DNA of 64,000 bases from Aquincola tertiaricarbonis (GTDB lineage Bacteria > Pseudomonadota > Gammaproteobacteria > Burkholderiales > Burkholderiaceae_C): assembly GCF_023573145.1 (NCBI RefSeq), contig NZ_CP097635.1, positions 1,364,001-1,428,000 on the forward strand, given 5' to 3'. The notes under the pieces are model-generated. The model had not been told where the DNA came from. It searched no databases and saw nothing but the letters and a program-made list of their open reading frames with translations. Numbering within the stretch: the stretch's first letter is position 1; the number at the start of each line of letters is the position of its first letter. The translations under genes and the position numbers were made by a program. Below are positions 1-8,613 of the stretch, piece by piece.

Positions 1-1064
1 TCCTGATGCAGCATGGCAAGCCGGTGGGCGGGCAGTGGAACTTCGATGTGGACAACCGCGAGTCCTTCGGCGCCAAAGGCCCCGGCCTGCTGCCGCAGCG
101 TGCCCTGTTCGAGCCCGACGCCATCACCCGCGAGGTGCTGGACCTGGTGCGCACGCGCTTTGCCGAACACCCCGGCAGCCTGGACAGCTTTGCCTGGCCG
201 GTGACGCGCGAGCAGGCCCTGCAGGCGCTGCAGACCTTCGTCGCCGAACGGCTGCCGCTCTTCGGCCGCTATGAAGACGCGATGTGGCCCGGCGAGCCCT
301 GGCTCTACCACTCGCAGCTGTCGGCCGCGCTCAACCTCAAGCTGCTGAACCCGTTCGAGGTGGTGCATGCGGCCGAGGCGGCCTACCACGCCGGCCATGC
401 GCCACTGGCCAGCGTGGAAGGCTTCATCCGCCAGATCCTGGGCTGGCGCGAGTACGTGCGCGGCATCTACTGGACGCAGATGCCCGGCTACCTGGAACGC
501 AATGCACTGTACGCGCAGCAGCCGCTGCCCGGCTGGTACTGGACCGGCGACACCGACATGGCCTGCCTGCGCGACGCCATCACGCAGACGCTGGCCCACG
601 GCTATGCCCACCACATCCAGCGGCTGATGGTCACGGGCCTGTACGCGCTGCTGCTGGGCGTGCAGCCGCAGCAGGTGCATGCCTGGTACCTGGCGGTGTA
701 CGTGGACGCGGTGGAATGGGTGGAACTGCCCAACACCCTGGGCATGAGCCAGTACGGCGACGGCGGCCTGCTGGGCAGCAAGCCCTACGTGGCCAGCGGC
801 CGCTACATCCAGCGCATGGGCGGGCCCTGCTCGCAGTGCCGCTACAAGCCCGCCGAACGCGAGGGCGACGACGCCTGCCCCTTCACCACGCTGTACTGGG
901 ACTTTCTGATGCGGCACGAGCCGATGCTGGCCGGCAACCAGCGCATGGTGATGCAGCTGAAGAACCTCTCGCGCCTGACCGAGGCCGAACGCCAGGCCGT
1001 GAGCCAGCGGGCCGAGGCCATACGCCAGGGCCGAGTGGGTGGCAGCCAGGGCCAGCCCGCATGA
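1..1064 (+). CDS. FeS-type cryptochrome/(6-4) photolyase-like protein, 5' end outside window
   Basis: Flavoprotein of the FeS-BCP branch of the photolyase/cryptochrome superfamily, expected to repair UV photoproducts or act as a photoreceptor in the cytoplasm. The reading frame is open to the left edge, so the N-terminal antenna domain and true start are missing. Numbering from the Met at position 6, four cysteines lie at about 187, 275, 278 and 291; the spacing of 88, 3 and 13 equals that of the [4Fe-4S] ligands in the family prototype PhrB. The helical FAD-binding region is well preserved, with GSKPYVASGRYIQRMGGPC and WYLAVYVDAVEW motifs. The stop overlaps the next start (ATGA), so the two genes are translationally coupled. 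Family assignment is firm; the choice between DNA repair and signalling is not decided by the sequence. Confidence 0.9.
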   Translation, partial: LMQHGKPVGGQWNFDVDNRESFGAKGPGLLPQRALFEPDAITREVLDLVRTRFAEHPGSLDSFAWPVTREQALQALQTFVAERLPLFGRYEDAMWPGEPWLYHSQLSAALNLKLLNPFEVVHAAEAAYHAGHAPLASVEGFIRQILGWREYVRGIYWTQMPGYLERNALYAQQPLPGWYWTGDTDMACLRDAITQTLAHGYAHHIQRLMVTGLYALLLGVQPQQVHAWYLAVYVDAVEWVELPNTLGMSQYGDGGLLGSKPYVASGRYIQRMGGPCSQCRYKPAEREGDDACPFTTLYWDFLMRHEPMLAGNQRMVMQLKNLSRLTEAERQAVSQRAEAIRQGRVGGSQGQPA

Positions 1065-2257
1065 GCCGCCGCCAGGCGCTGGACCGCATCGCGGCGGTGC
1101 AGCCCGCCGCCTATGCACACAGCCGCAATGCGCTGGATGGCGCGGTATCGGGTCTGTCGCCGTGGATCACGCATGGCGTGGTCAGCCTGCCCGAGGTGGC
1201 GGCCGGCGTGGCGGCGCGCCACCCGGGCCTGCACCTGCAGCACCGCTTCGTGATGGAGCTGGGCTGGCGCGAGTTCTTCCGCCATGTGTGGGCGCACCGC
1301 GGCAGCGGCATCCTGCAGTCGCTGCATGAAGGGCCGCTGCCCGACGAGGCTTATGCGGCCGAAGTGCCCACCGACGTGCGCGAAGCCCGCACCGGCGTGC
1401 CGGTGGTCGACCAGGCGGTGCACCAGCTGTATGCCCACGGCCTGCTGCACAACCATGCGCGGCTGTGGCTGGCCAGCTACCTGGTGCACCTGCGCAAGGT
1501 GCACTGGCGCGCGGGCGCCGACTGGCTGCTGGGCCACCTGCTGGACGGCGACCTGGCCAGCAACCACCTCAGCTGGCAATGGGTGGCCGGCACCGGCAGC
1601 CACCAGCCTTACCTGTTCAATGCCGAGAACGTGGCCCGCTTTGCGCCGCCGGCCTGGCACAGCCCGGGCAGCGTGATCGACACCGACTACGGGACGCTGG
1701 ACGCGATGGCCCGCAACGCCGCCCGGGCGCCCGCAGCCGGCGCAGGCACCGGCGTGAGCAGTGGCGTGAGAGAGCCGCCGCGCCATGCCATGCCGCCCGC
1801 AGACCTGCTGCCACCGGCGCCCGCGCCGGCGCGGGTGGCCGGCCGCGACGTGTGGCTGGTGCATCCCTGGGCGCTGCGCGCACCGCCGGCCGACGTGCCG
1901 GCCGATGCCGTGTGCCTGGGCTGGTGGCCGGCCGAACACCATGCAGCCTGGCCCTGGACCGAAGGCCGCTGGCGCTGGGCGGCGGCCCGCATGGCCGAAG
2001 TGACGCCGCTGGCCCTGCATGCCGACCGTGCCACGCTGGCCGCGCTGCTGGCCGGGGCCCGCTCGGTGCAGGCCTGGTCCGACCCGCATGCCGACCCGCA
2101 TGCACCCGCGGGCCTGCACCTGCGCCCCCCCGAACGGCTGTTCGACCCGGTGGACCGGCCCTGCGCTTCCTTCTCGGCTTGGTGGAAACGCAGCACCCAG
2201 GGGCTGAAGCAGCTGGCCGACCTGCCGGGCTGGCCACGGCCACTGCGTCAAGCCTGA
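1061..2257 (+). CDS. antenna-less photolyase/cryptochrome FAD-binding domain protein
   Basis: 398-aa protein beginning directly in the C-terminal FAD-binding domain of photolyases. Residues about 60-180 carry WREFFRHVW, TGVPVVDQAV, NHARLWLASYLVHLRKV and LDGDLASNHLSWQWVAGTGS, which match the FAD and DNA-contact region of class I photolyases. The usual N-terminal Rossmann-like antenna domain (about 200 residues) is absent. Instead there is a C-terminal extension of about 190 residues (from PPADLLPP onward), rich in Trp, Pro and Ala, which I cannot assign. The gene overlaps the upstream FeS-type photolyase by four bases, suggesting the two products work together, for example one supplying light or DNA recognition. 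Function is inferred only from the domain and its neighbour. Confidence 0.8.
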   Translation: MSRRQALDRIAAVQPAAYAHSRNALDGAVSGLSPWITHGVVSLPEVAAGVAARHPGLHLQHRFVMELGWREFFRHVWAHRGSGILQSLHEGPLPDEAYAAEVPTDVREARTGVPVVDQAVHQLYAHGLLHNHARLWLASYLVHLRKVHWRAGADWLLGHLLDGDLASNHLSWQWVAGTGSHQPYLFNAENVARFAPPAWHSPGSVIDTDYGTLDAMARNAARAPAAGAGTGVSSGVREPPRHAMPPADLLPPAPAPARVAGRDVWLVHPWALRAPPADVPADAVCLGWWPAEHHAAWPWTEGRWRWAAARMAEVTPLALHADRATLAALLAGARSVQAWSDPHADPHAPAGLHLRPPERLFDPVDRPCASFSAWWKRSTQGLKQLADLPGWPRPLRQA

Positions 2258-2327
2258 CACGAACTGAATAAAGGCCCGACAACATGGGCCGGCATGCTGG
2301 GCTCTCCAACCCTGGGAGACAGCCTCG

Positions 2328-3020
2328 ATGCCATCACCTCACCGTCGTCCGCCCGCGCGCCCGCTGCAGGCGCTGGCCTGCTGCGTGGCCCTGGCGCTGG
2401 CCGGCGCCGCCATGCCGGCCGCAGCCAGCACCGTCCTGTCCAGCAACCTGGACCAGACCAGCAGCGACACGCTGGAAGCCACCGCCACCGACTGGCTGGC
2501 CATCAGCTTCGTCAACACCACCACGCTGTCCAGCAGCGCTGTGCTGCTGGCCACGCTGGCAGCCACCACCAGCAGCGGTACCGCGGCCCTGACGCTGTAC
2601 AGCAGCGACAGCAGCGGCCTGATTCCCGGCAGCGCGCTGGCGGCCTTCACCGCCACCAGCAGCAGCGCCGGTACGCTGAGCTTCAGCCTCACCGGCACCA
2701 CGCTGACCACCGGCAGCACCTACTGGCTGGTGCTCAGCCAGGACAGCGGTGCCAGCCAGTGGAGCTGGACCAGCAGCAACACCGGCAGCGGCAGCGGCTT
2801 CACGTCCACCTGGGCCGACAGCACCGACGCCGGCGCCACCTGGTTCGCTGAAAGCACGCTGTACCCGCTGCAGGCCGCGGTCAGCGTGTCGGCCGTGCCC
2901 GAGCCGGCCAGCGCGCTGTGCCTGCTGTCGGGCCTGGCGGCGCTGGGCGGCCTGGCCCGCCAACGCCGCGGCCGTGCGCAGGCCGCTTCTTCCACCCACC
3001 CCACCGGAGCGCAGCCGTGA
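2328..3020 (+). CDS. PEP-CTERM sorting domain protein, exported
   Basis: 230-aa secreted protein. An N-terminal signal peptide (ALACCVALALAGAAMPAAAS) precedes a Ser/Thr-rich beta-type middle that resembles the choice-of-anchor class of extracellular proteins. The C-terminus has the PEP-CTERM signature: VPEPAS, a hydrophobic helix and then an Arg-rich tail (about residues 195-222). Such proteins are processed by an exosortase/EpsH system and are associated with exopolysaccharide; no exosortase lies in this window. A GGGAGAC ribosome site sits about 8 bases before the ATG. The stop overlaps the GTG start of the following dioxygenase (GTGA), so the two are coupled. The exact role is unknown. Confidence 0.85.
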   Translation: MPSPHRRPPARPLQALACCVALALAGAAMPAAASTVLSSNLDQTSSDTLEATATDWLAISFVNTTTLSSSAVLLATLAATTSSGTAALTLYSSDSSGLIPGSALAAFTATSSSAGTLSFSLTGTTLTTGSTYWLVLSQDSGASQWSWTSSNTGSGSGFTSTWADSTDAGATWFAESTLYPLQAAVSVSAVPEPASALCLLSGLAALGGLARQRRGRAQAASSTHPTGAQP

Positions 3021-3859
3021 GCCAACGCCTCGTCAACACCCCGCGCCGCATCTTCCTGCGCAGCGCCGGCGCCGGTGCCGCCGCGCTCGTCGCTTCGCCG
3101 TTGGTGCAGGCCGCGCTGGGCGACCGTTCCACCGTCGACGTGACCGAAGGGCCGTACTTCGTCGACGAGATGCTGAACCGCTCGGACATCCGCATCGACC
3201 CGACGGACGGCAGCACCCAGGCCGGCCTGTTGCTGCTGTTGACGGTGACCGTCTCCAGCCTCAACAGCACCACCGGCGTGGTGACGCCGCTGCCCAATGC
3301 GATGGTGGACATCTGGCACTGCAATGCGCTGGGCCTGTACTCCGACGTGTCGGCCAACAGCACGGTGGGCAAGAAGTTCCTGCGCGGCTACCAACTCACC
3401 GACAAGCAGGGCAAGACCCGCTTCAAGACCATCTACCCCGGCTGGTACAGCGGCCGCTCGCCGCACATCCACTGCAAGGTGCGGCAGGTGCCGGTGGGCA
3501 GCAGCGGGCAGACCACCTCGCTGACCACGCAGTTCTTCTTCGACGAGACGCTCTCGCAGCTGGTGTACACCGACAGCAACCTGCCCTACTACACCCACGG
3601 CCTGCCCGACCAGCCGCATGCCACCGACCAGGTCTACCAGGGCAGCAACAGCTGCGTGCAGGGCGCGGTGGCCGGTGATTCGCTGAAGCTGCAGGTGGCG
3701 CGCACCACCCAGTACGCCAGCGCGCGCTTCGACATCCTGATCGACACCGGCGCCCGCTGCAGCAGCACCGAAACCGGCATGACCGGTGGCGGCCCGGGTG
3801 GTACCGGAGGTCCTGGCGGCCCGGGCGGCATGCCGCCGCCGACCCCGCCCACGCCTTGA
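3017..3859 (+). CDS. exported intradiol ring-cleavage dioxygenase-like protein
   Basis: 280-aa member of the intradiol dioxygenase family (catechol/protocatechuate 3,4-dioxygenase fold). The four non-haem Fe(III) ligands are all visible: Tyr in DIWHCNALGLYSDV, Tyr in TIYPGWYSG and both His in SPHIHCKV. The N-terminus has a Tat-type signal (RRIFLRSAGAGAAALVASP), so the enzyme is predicted to be exported folded with its iron. The GTG at 3017 was chosen because it overlaps the stop of the PEP-CTERM gene and puts the twin arginines near residue 9; a longer open frame begins inside the upstream gene. The C-terminal 25 residues are a Gly/Pro-rich tail. The substrate is unknown; lignin- or polyphenol-derived catechols are plausible for an exported member. 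Confidence 0.85.
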   Translation: MSQRLVNTPRRIFLRSAGAGAAALVASPLVQAALGDRSTVDVTEGPYFVDEMLNRSDIRIDPTDGSTQAGLLLLLTVTVSSLNSTTGVVTPLPNAMVDIWHCNALGLYSDVSANSTVGKKFLRGYQLTDKQGKTRFKTIYPGWYSGRSPHIHCKVRQVPVGSSGQTTSLTTQFFFDETLSQLVYTDSNLPYYTHGLPDQPHATDQVYQGSNSCVQGAVAGDSLKLQVARTTQYASARFDILIDTGARCSSTETGMTGGGPGGTGGPGGPGGMPPPTPPTP

Positions 3860-3883
3860 CGGGCCCCCAGCGGCTGCGCAGCC

Positions 3884-4615
3884 TCAGCGCACCAGCGGCC
3901 GCACGGTGGTGAAGCCGCCGTCCACCGGCACCACCTGGCCGGTGAGGCGGGCGGCGCCATCGCCCAGCAGCCAGGCCATCACGCCGGCCACCTCGCCGGC
4001 GGCCTGCACGCCGCCCAGCGGGTACTGGCGGGCGGCGGCTTCGCGCATCGCGGGCAGCTTGAGCATGCCGGCGGTCATCGGCGTCTCGGTCATGCCCGGC
4101 GCCACCGCATTCACGCGCACGCCCTGGGCCGCGTAGGTGGCGGCGGCGCTGCGTACCAGCGCCTCCACGCCGCCCTTGGCGGCGGCGATGGCTTCGTGGT
4201 TGGCCACGCCGATGCGGGCCACCACCGAGCTGACGAACACCGCCGAACCGGCAGCGCCCTTCAGGCCGGCCAGCCAGGCCTGCAGCATGTACACCGCGCT
4301 GTCCAGGTTCACGCGTATCAGCTCCCGGTACACCACGTCCTGCGTGCGGTGCAGCGGCGCCACCAGGGTGCTGCCCACCGCATGCGCCAGCTGCGTGGGC
4401 GCGGCGCCCAGGCCTTCGGTGCAGGCAGCCACGGCCAGCGCCGCCCCTTCGGGCGTGGTGGTGTCGGCCACGATGCGCAGCGCCGCCGGCACCTCGGCCA
4501 GGCGGCCGGCGTCGCGGCCCACGGCCGCCACGCGGCAACCTTGTTCGGTGAGTTGGGTGGCCAGCGTGCGGCCGATGCCGCCGCTGGCGCCGGTGATGAG
4601 GACGATCGGGTTCAT
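3884..4615 (-). CDS. SDR-family protein with catalytic Tyr replaced
   Basis: 243-aa classical-length short-chain dehydrogenase/reductase. The NAD(P)-binding motif TGASGGIG is at residues 8-15, and the C-terminal GQVVPVDGGF is typical. In the active-site stretch the usual Tyr-x3-Lys reads Ile-Ala-Ala-Ala-Lys (ANHEAIAAAKGG), so the proton-relay Tyr is missing while Lys and the upstream Ser-Ser remain. It may use another residue, catalyse a different reaction or be a non-catalytic binder. The ATG at 4615 overlaps the stop of the upstream FAD oxidoreductase (ATGA), implying coupled expression and a shared pathway. Confidence 0.85.
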   Translation of the reverse strand: MNPIVLITGASGGIGRTLATQLTEQGCRVAAVGRDAGRLAEVPAALRIVADTTTPEGAALAVAACTEGLGAAPTQLAHAVGSTLVAPLHRTQDVVYRELIRVNLDSAVYMLQAWLAGLKGAAGSAVFVSSVVARIGVANHEAIAAAKGGVEALVRSAAATYAAQGVRVNAVAPGMTETPMTAGMLKLPAMREAAARQYPLGGVQAAGEVAGVMAWLLGDGAARLTGQVVPVDGGFTTVRPLVR

Positions 4616-5772
4616 GAAGCCACCGTGTTGAGAAGGGGATGGCCGCCTGCGGCGGCCGATGCGGGTACGGCGGACGACAGCAGCTGCGCCGCCATCGCCC
4701 GTCCGGAGGCCCAGGCACCTTCCACCGTGCCGCCGCTGCCCACCGGGCTGGCGGGCGCATGGCCCAGGAAGTCGCCGCACACGCCCAGGCCCTGGCCGGC
4801 GTCCCACCAGCAGCTGGCCGGTGCTGGCGGTGCATCACTGTCGGCAGGTCCATCGAAGGGCAGCGGCTGCGCAGCCGGAACCGCGAAGCGCCAGCGGTGC
4901 ACCACCGCATGCCGCCAGGCCGGCGACGTGCCCAGCCAGCTCTGCAAGGCCGCCTTCAGCTCGGGCAGCACCTGCTCGGGCAGATCTTCCAGGTGCTGGC
5001 GGCTCCAGCCGGCGCGCGCATGCAGCACCCAGCGCAGCTCATCGGTCTCACCCGGCTCGCGCAGGATGAAGGCCAGCGCGCCCTGCTGCGGCCGGGCGAT
5101 CTGCCAGGGCTGCGCAGCGGCCGCCAGGCCGTCGGGCAGCGGGCCGCTGACGCCCATCAGGCTCCAGCAAGGCTGCATCAACACCAGCGAGGCACGCTGC
5201 GCCCAGTCGCGCCGGTGGGGCGCCAGCAGCGGCGCGGCCTGCGCGGGTGGCAGGGCCAAGATCACCGCATCGACCGCTTCGCCCAGCGGCTGGCCGCCGG
5301 CCAGCAGACGCCAGCCGTCGGCGCCATGCTGCAGCTGGTCGACCGGCAGGTTCCAATGGGTCTGCAGCTCCGGCAGCCCCTGCAGCAGCCAGCGGCACAG
5401 CGCCGGCCCGTCGGGCAGGCCGCGGTAGCGCACGGTGTAGGGGTCGTCGCCCGCCGGGCGGCTGCCGCTGGCCACCAGCGGCTGCCAGGCTTCCGCCGCG
5501 CCGGCGCCCACGGCCTCCTGCAGCCACTGCACGAACTGCGGGCTGCGGGCAGTGAAGCCCGGCGCGCCGTGGTGCAGCACGGTCTGCCGCAGCTGGCCGG
5601 AGGCGTCGGTCCAACCCATGCGGCGGGTGGCCAGCCGGCCGCCCGGTCCGCGCGACTTGTCGAACACCTGCACCCGCCAGCCCGCACCGGCCAGCGCCTG
5701 GGCGCAGCTGGCCCCGGCGATGCCGGCGCCCACCACGGCCGCGGTGGGCCGATCTGATCGAATCGCTTTCAT
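4612..5772 (-). CDS. NAD(P)/FAD-dependent oxidoreductase, renalase-like
   Basis: 386-aa flavoprotein of the COG3380/renalase-like amine oxidase superfamily. The N-terminal dinucleotide-binding fingerprint VVGAGIAGASCAQALAGAG is followed by the acidic strand VFDKSRGPGGRLATRR typical of this family, and the C-terminal GLGVCGDFLG closes the FAD site. No signal peptide; probably cytoplasmic. It overlaps the following SDR gene by four bases. The physiological substrate of bacterial members is generally not known. Confidence 0.85.
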   Translation of the reverse strand: MKAIRSDRPTAAVVGAGIAGASCAQALAGAGWRVQVFDKSRGPGGRLATRRMGWTDASGQLRQTVLHHGAPGFTARSPQFVQWLQEAVGAGAAEAWQPLVASGSRPAGDDPYTVRYRGLPDGPALCRWLLQGLPELQTHWNLPVDQLQHGADGWRLLAGGQPLGEAVDAVILALPPAQAAPLLAPHRRDWAQRASLVLMQPCWSLMGVSGPLPDGLAAAAQPWQIARPQQGALAFILREPGETDELRWVLHARAGWSRQHLEDLPEQVLPELKAALQSWLGTSPAWRHAVVHRWRFAVPAAQPLPFDGPADSDAPPAPASCWWDAGQGLGVCGDFLGHAPASPVGSGGTVEGAWASGRAMAAQLLSSAVPASAAAGGHPLLNTVAS

Positions 5773-5860
5773 GCCTCAGCCTACGCAATCGCGCGGCGGC
5801 GGCGAAGCTGAATCGCTGTTGACCCGGCCGTAGCAAGCGCTACTCCGGTTCAAAGTCGGG

Positions 5861-8215
5861 TCAACGATCACGCCGGCGCTGCTCCAGCCGTTGCATCACC
5901 TTGGCCGCCAGGTACTGCAGCATCTCCATCTGCCGGGCATCCACCTCGCGCGGCTGGTAATCGATGACGCACAAAGTACCGATGGCATTGCCGGTGGGCG
6001 TGACCAGCGGTGCACCGGCGTAGAAGCGGATGTGCGGCTCCCCGGTCACCAGCCGGTTGGACTGGAAGCGCGGGTCGGCGTGGGCGTCGTTGACCACCAT
6101 CACCTGCTGCGGCTGCTGGATGGCATGGGTGCAGAAGGCGTCCTCGCGCGGGGTTTCGCGGATCTGCAGCCCGACGCGCGACTTGAACCACTGGCGGTCG
6201 CGGTCGACCAGCGAGATGAGCGCCACCGGCGCATCGAAGAAGGTGGCGGCCAGGCGGGTCAGCTCGTCGTAGGCCACTTCCTCGTCGGTGTCCAGCACGC
6301 CCAGCGCGTCCAGCTCCTGCAGCCGGGTGGCTTCGCTGCGCAACAGGCGCTCTCGCGTGGCGGCCTGCAGCAGGTGCGACAAGGCGTCCAGCGAGTAGGG
6401 CTTGGGCAGCAGCTCGAAGCCGTGCGAGGTGTCGTCGGCCAGCACCTTGCTGTAGCCGCTGGACAGCACGATGGGCAGGCCCGGGTGCAGCCGCCGGATC
6501 TCGCGCGCCAGCTCGATGCCGTCCATGCCTGCCATCACCACGTCGCTGAACACCGCGGTGAAGCGGTCGGCGTCGCGCGCCAGTTCGGCCAGCGCCGCAC
6601 GGGCGCTGTGGGCCAGCACCGCCGAATAGCCCAGCACGCCCAGCGTGTGATGCACCGAGGCGGCCACCTCGGCGTTGTCCTCCACCACCAGCACGCAGCC
6701 GCCGGCCGGCGGTTCGGGCTGGCTGGCCTCGGTCTCGTCGCTCTCGGCGCTGCGGCTGCCGTCGGCATGCTGCGGCAGGTACAGCGTGAACGTGGCGCCC
6801 TCCCCGGCCACGCTGTCCACGTGCACCGCGCCGTTGGACTGGCGCGCGAAGCCGAACACCTGCGACAGGCCCAGCCCGGTGCCCAGGCCCACCGGCTTGG
6901 TGGTGAAGAAGGGCTCGAAGATCGCGTCCAGGTGCTCGGCCGCGATGCCGGCGCCGCTGTCGGTGAGCGAGACGGCGACGAAGTCGCCGGCCATGGCCGG
7001 CTGCGCCCGCAGCGCCGGAATGCCGCGCACCTGCCGCACGCGGATCAGCAGCCGGCCTTCGCCGTCCATCGCATCACGGGCGTTCACCGCCATGTTCACC
7101 AGTGCGGTGTCGAACTGGCTGGGGTCGGCGTGGATGGTGCACGGCGTGTCGGGTATCTGCACCTCCACCAGGATGCGCGCGCCCACCAGGGTCTGGATCA
7201 TCTCGCCGATGGCGCGCACGTTACCGCTGGCGTCGAAGCTCACCGGCTGCAGCGCCTGCCGCCGCGCAAAGGCCAGCAGCTGCCCGGTGAGCCGCGCCGC
7301 CCGCGACACCGCATTGGCGATCGAGCCCATGCAGCGTTGCTGCTGCTGCGGGCTCAGGCTGCGCCGCTGCATCAGGTCGATGGAGGTGCGGATGATGGTC
7401 AGCAGGTTGTTGAAGTCGTGCGCCACGCCACCGGTGAGCTGGCCCACCGCTTCCATCTTCTGGGCCTGGCGCAGCGCCTCCTCGGTGGCGCGCTCGCGGG
7501 TCACGTCACGGGCCACCGCGTGGATGAACCCGCTGTCGGGCACGGCCGTCCAGTTCAGCAGACGGAAGCTGCCGTCGCGGGCGCGGTAGCGGTTCTCGAA
7601 GCCGGCGGTGGTGGCGCCGCCGGCCAGCCGGCCCACCTCGTCGGCGGTGCGCGCCAGGTCGTCCGGGTGCAGGAAATCGGCCACGGTGCGGCCCACCATC
7701 TCGCCCTCTTCCCAGCCCAGGATGCGGGTGGCCGCCGGGTTCACCGCGCGGATGTGGCCGGTGTAGTCGCACACCAGCATCAGCTCCTGCGACAGCGTCC
7801 AGATGCGGTCGCGGTCGCGCAGGCTGCGGGCCTCGGCCAGGCGCAGCTCGTGGATGTCGGTGCTGCTGCCCATCCATTGCGAGATGCCGCCCTGCGCGTC
7901 GCGCGCCGGCACCGCGCGCGACAGGTGCCAGCGGTACTCGCCGTCGGCGCGGCGCATGCGGTACTCCACCTCGTGCGGTTCGCCGGAAGTGATGGCCTGC
8001 GACCAGCGCTGCTGCACCTCGGGCAGGTCGACCGGGTGGATCACCTGCGCCCAGCCCTGGCCGATCAGCTCGTCCATCGGCAAGCCGGTGTAGGCCACCA
8101 CACGGTCGTTGGCCCAGTTCAGCCGTCCGTCGGGAGTCGCGGTCCACATCTGGGTGGGCATCACCTGCGCCCACGCTTCACAGCCCGGCGCACCGTCACC
8201 CACCGCCCCGCCCAT
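5861..8215 (-). CDS. hybrid sensor histidine kinase (PAS-PAS-HisKA-HATPase-REC-GAF)
   Basis: 784-aa soluble multidomain kinase. Two PAS domains (about residues 12-125 and 140-255) precede the phospho-acceptor box TGGVAHDFNNLL (His near 265). The ATPase domain has N-box NMAVNARDAM, G1 DSGAGI and G2 GLGTGLGLS. A receiver domain follows with its Asp in VFSDVVMAGMDG (near 557), and a C-terminal GAF domain (about 628-780) ends in GTLCVIDYQPREV. There are no membrane segments, so it senses a cytoplasmic signal. The frame extends upstream to a TTG at 8344 and an ATG at 8299; the ATG at 8215 was taken because the first PAS begins just after it, but no start has a good ribosome site. It is divergent from cheW. 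A GAF after the receiver is an uncommon order. Confidence 0.85.
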   Translation of the reverse strand: MGGAVGDGAPGCEAWAQVMPTQMWTATPDGRLNWANDRVVAYTGLPMDELIGQGWAQVIHPVDLPEVQQRWSQAITSGEPHEVEYRMRRADGEYRWHLSRAVPARDAQGGISQWMGSSTDIHELRLAEARSLRDRDRIWTLSQELMLVCDYTGHIRAVNPAATRILGWEEGEMVGRTVADFLHPDDLARTADEVGRLAGGATTAGFENRYRARDGSFRLLNWTAVPDSGFIHAVARDVTRERATEEALRQAQKMEAVGQLTGGVAHDFNNLLTIIRTSIDLMQRRSLSPQQQQRCMGSIANAVSRAARLTGQLLAFARRQALQPVSFDASGNVRAIGEMIQTLVGARILVEVQIPDTPCTIHADPSQFDTALVNMAVNARDAMDGEGRLLIRVRQVRGIPALRAQPAMAGDFVAVSLTDSGAGIAAEHLDAIFEPFFTTKPVGLGTGLGLSQVFGFARQSNGAVHVDSVAGEGATFTLYLPQHADGSRSAESDETEASQPEPPAGGCVLVVEDNAEVAASVHHTLGVLGYSAVLAHSARAALAELARDADRFTAVFSDVVMAGMDGIELAREIRRLHPGLPIVLSSGYSKVLADDTSHGFELLPKPYSLDALSHLLQAATRERLLRSEATRLQELDALGVLDTDEEVAYDELTRLAATFFDAPVALISLVDRDRQWFKSRVGLQIRETPREDAFCTHAIQQPQQVMVVNDAHADPRFQSNRLVTGEPHIRFYAGAPLVTPTGNAIGTLCVIDYQPREVDARQMEMLQYLAAKVMQRLEQRRRDR

Positions 8216-8613
8216 CGTCCCTGCGCGCTCCACGAAAGCTCCTTCTGCCTGTTGCAGGTGGGACCTGCTTTGCAGGCGAACGGCAGTTGCCGTGCCCATG
8301 GCTGTAAAGATGTCCACAAAGCCTGTGGACAACTCCGTGGACAAGCGGTGGGTGAGCGCGCGAACGCGGCGCGCCGCAAGGGCTGGCGCTGCATTGCTGC
8401 CCGAAGAGGCAGGCGCCGGTCGTGTAACTGCGCACGCTGGCGGGGCCCGTGCAAAGGGTCGGCGCGCAGGGCGCTCAAGCTCCCGCCAAAGCGGCCGAAG
8501 CTGCCTCTGTACCCGGAGATGGCCCCTGCCGTACCGGGCGAACCCCCGGCTTCAGTGCGCCGGACGCACGCCGATATTCACCGCAGCGACCCAACCAGAG
8601 CAAGGACGCCTCC
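8216..8613. promoter_or_regulatory. divergent intergenic region between hybrid kinase and cheW
   Basis: About 400 bases between the two divergent starts, or 270 if the TTG at 8344 were used. It holds a perfect inverted repeat TGTCCACA (8311-8318) / TGTGGACA (8324-8331) and a further GTGGACAA at 8337-8344, which resemble degenerate DnaA boxes. No promoter for either gene could be picked with confidence in this GC-rich sequence. Confidence 0.4.

Noticed and set aside
1687..2309. Minus-strand open frames over the second photolyase-like gene
   Set aside because: They are Arg/Ala/Pro-rich shadows; the plus-strand frame has clear FAD-domain motifs.
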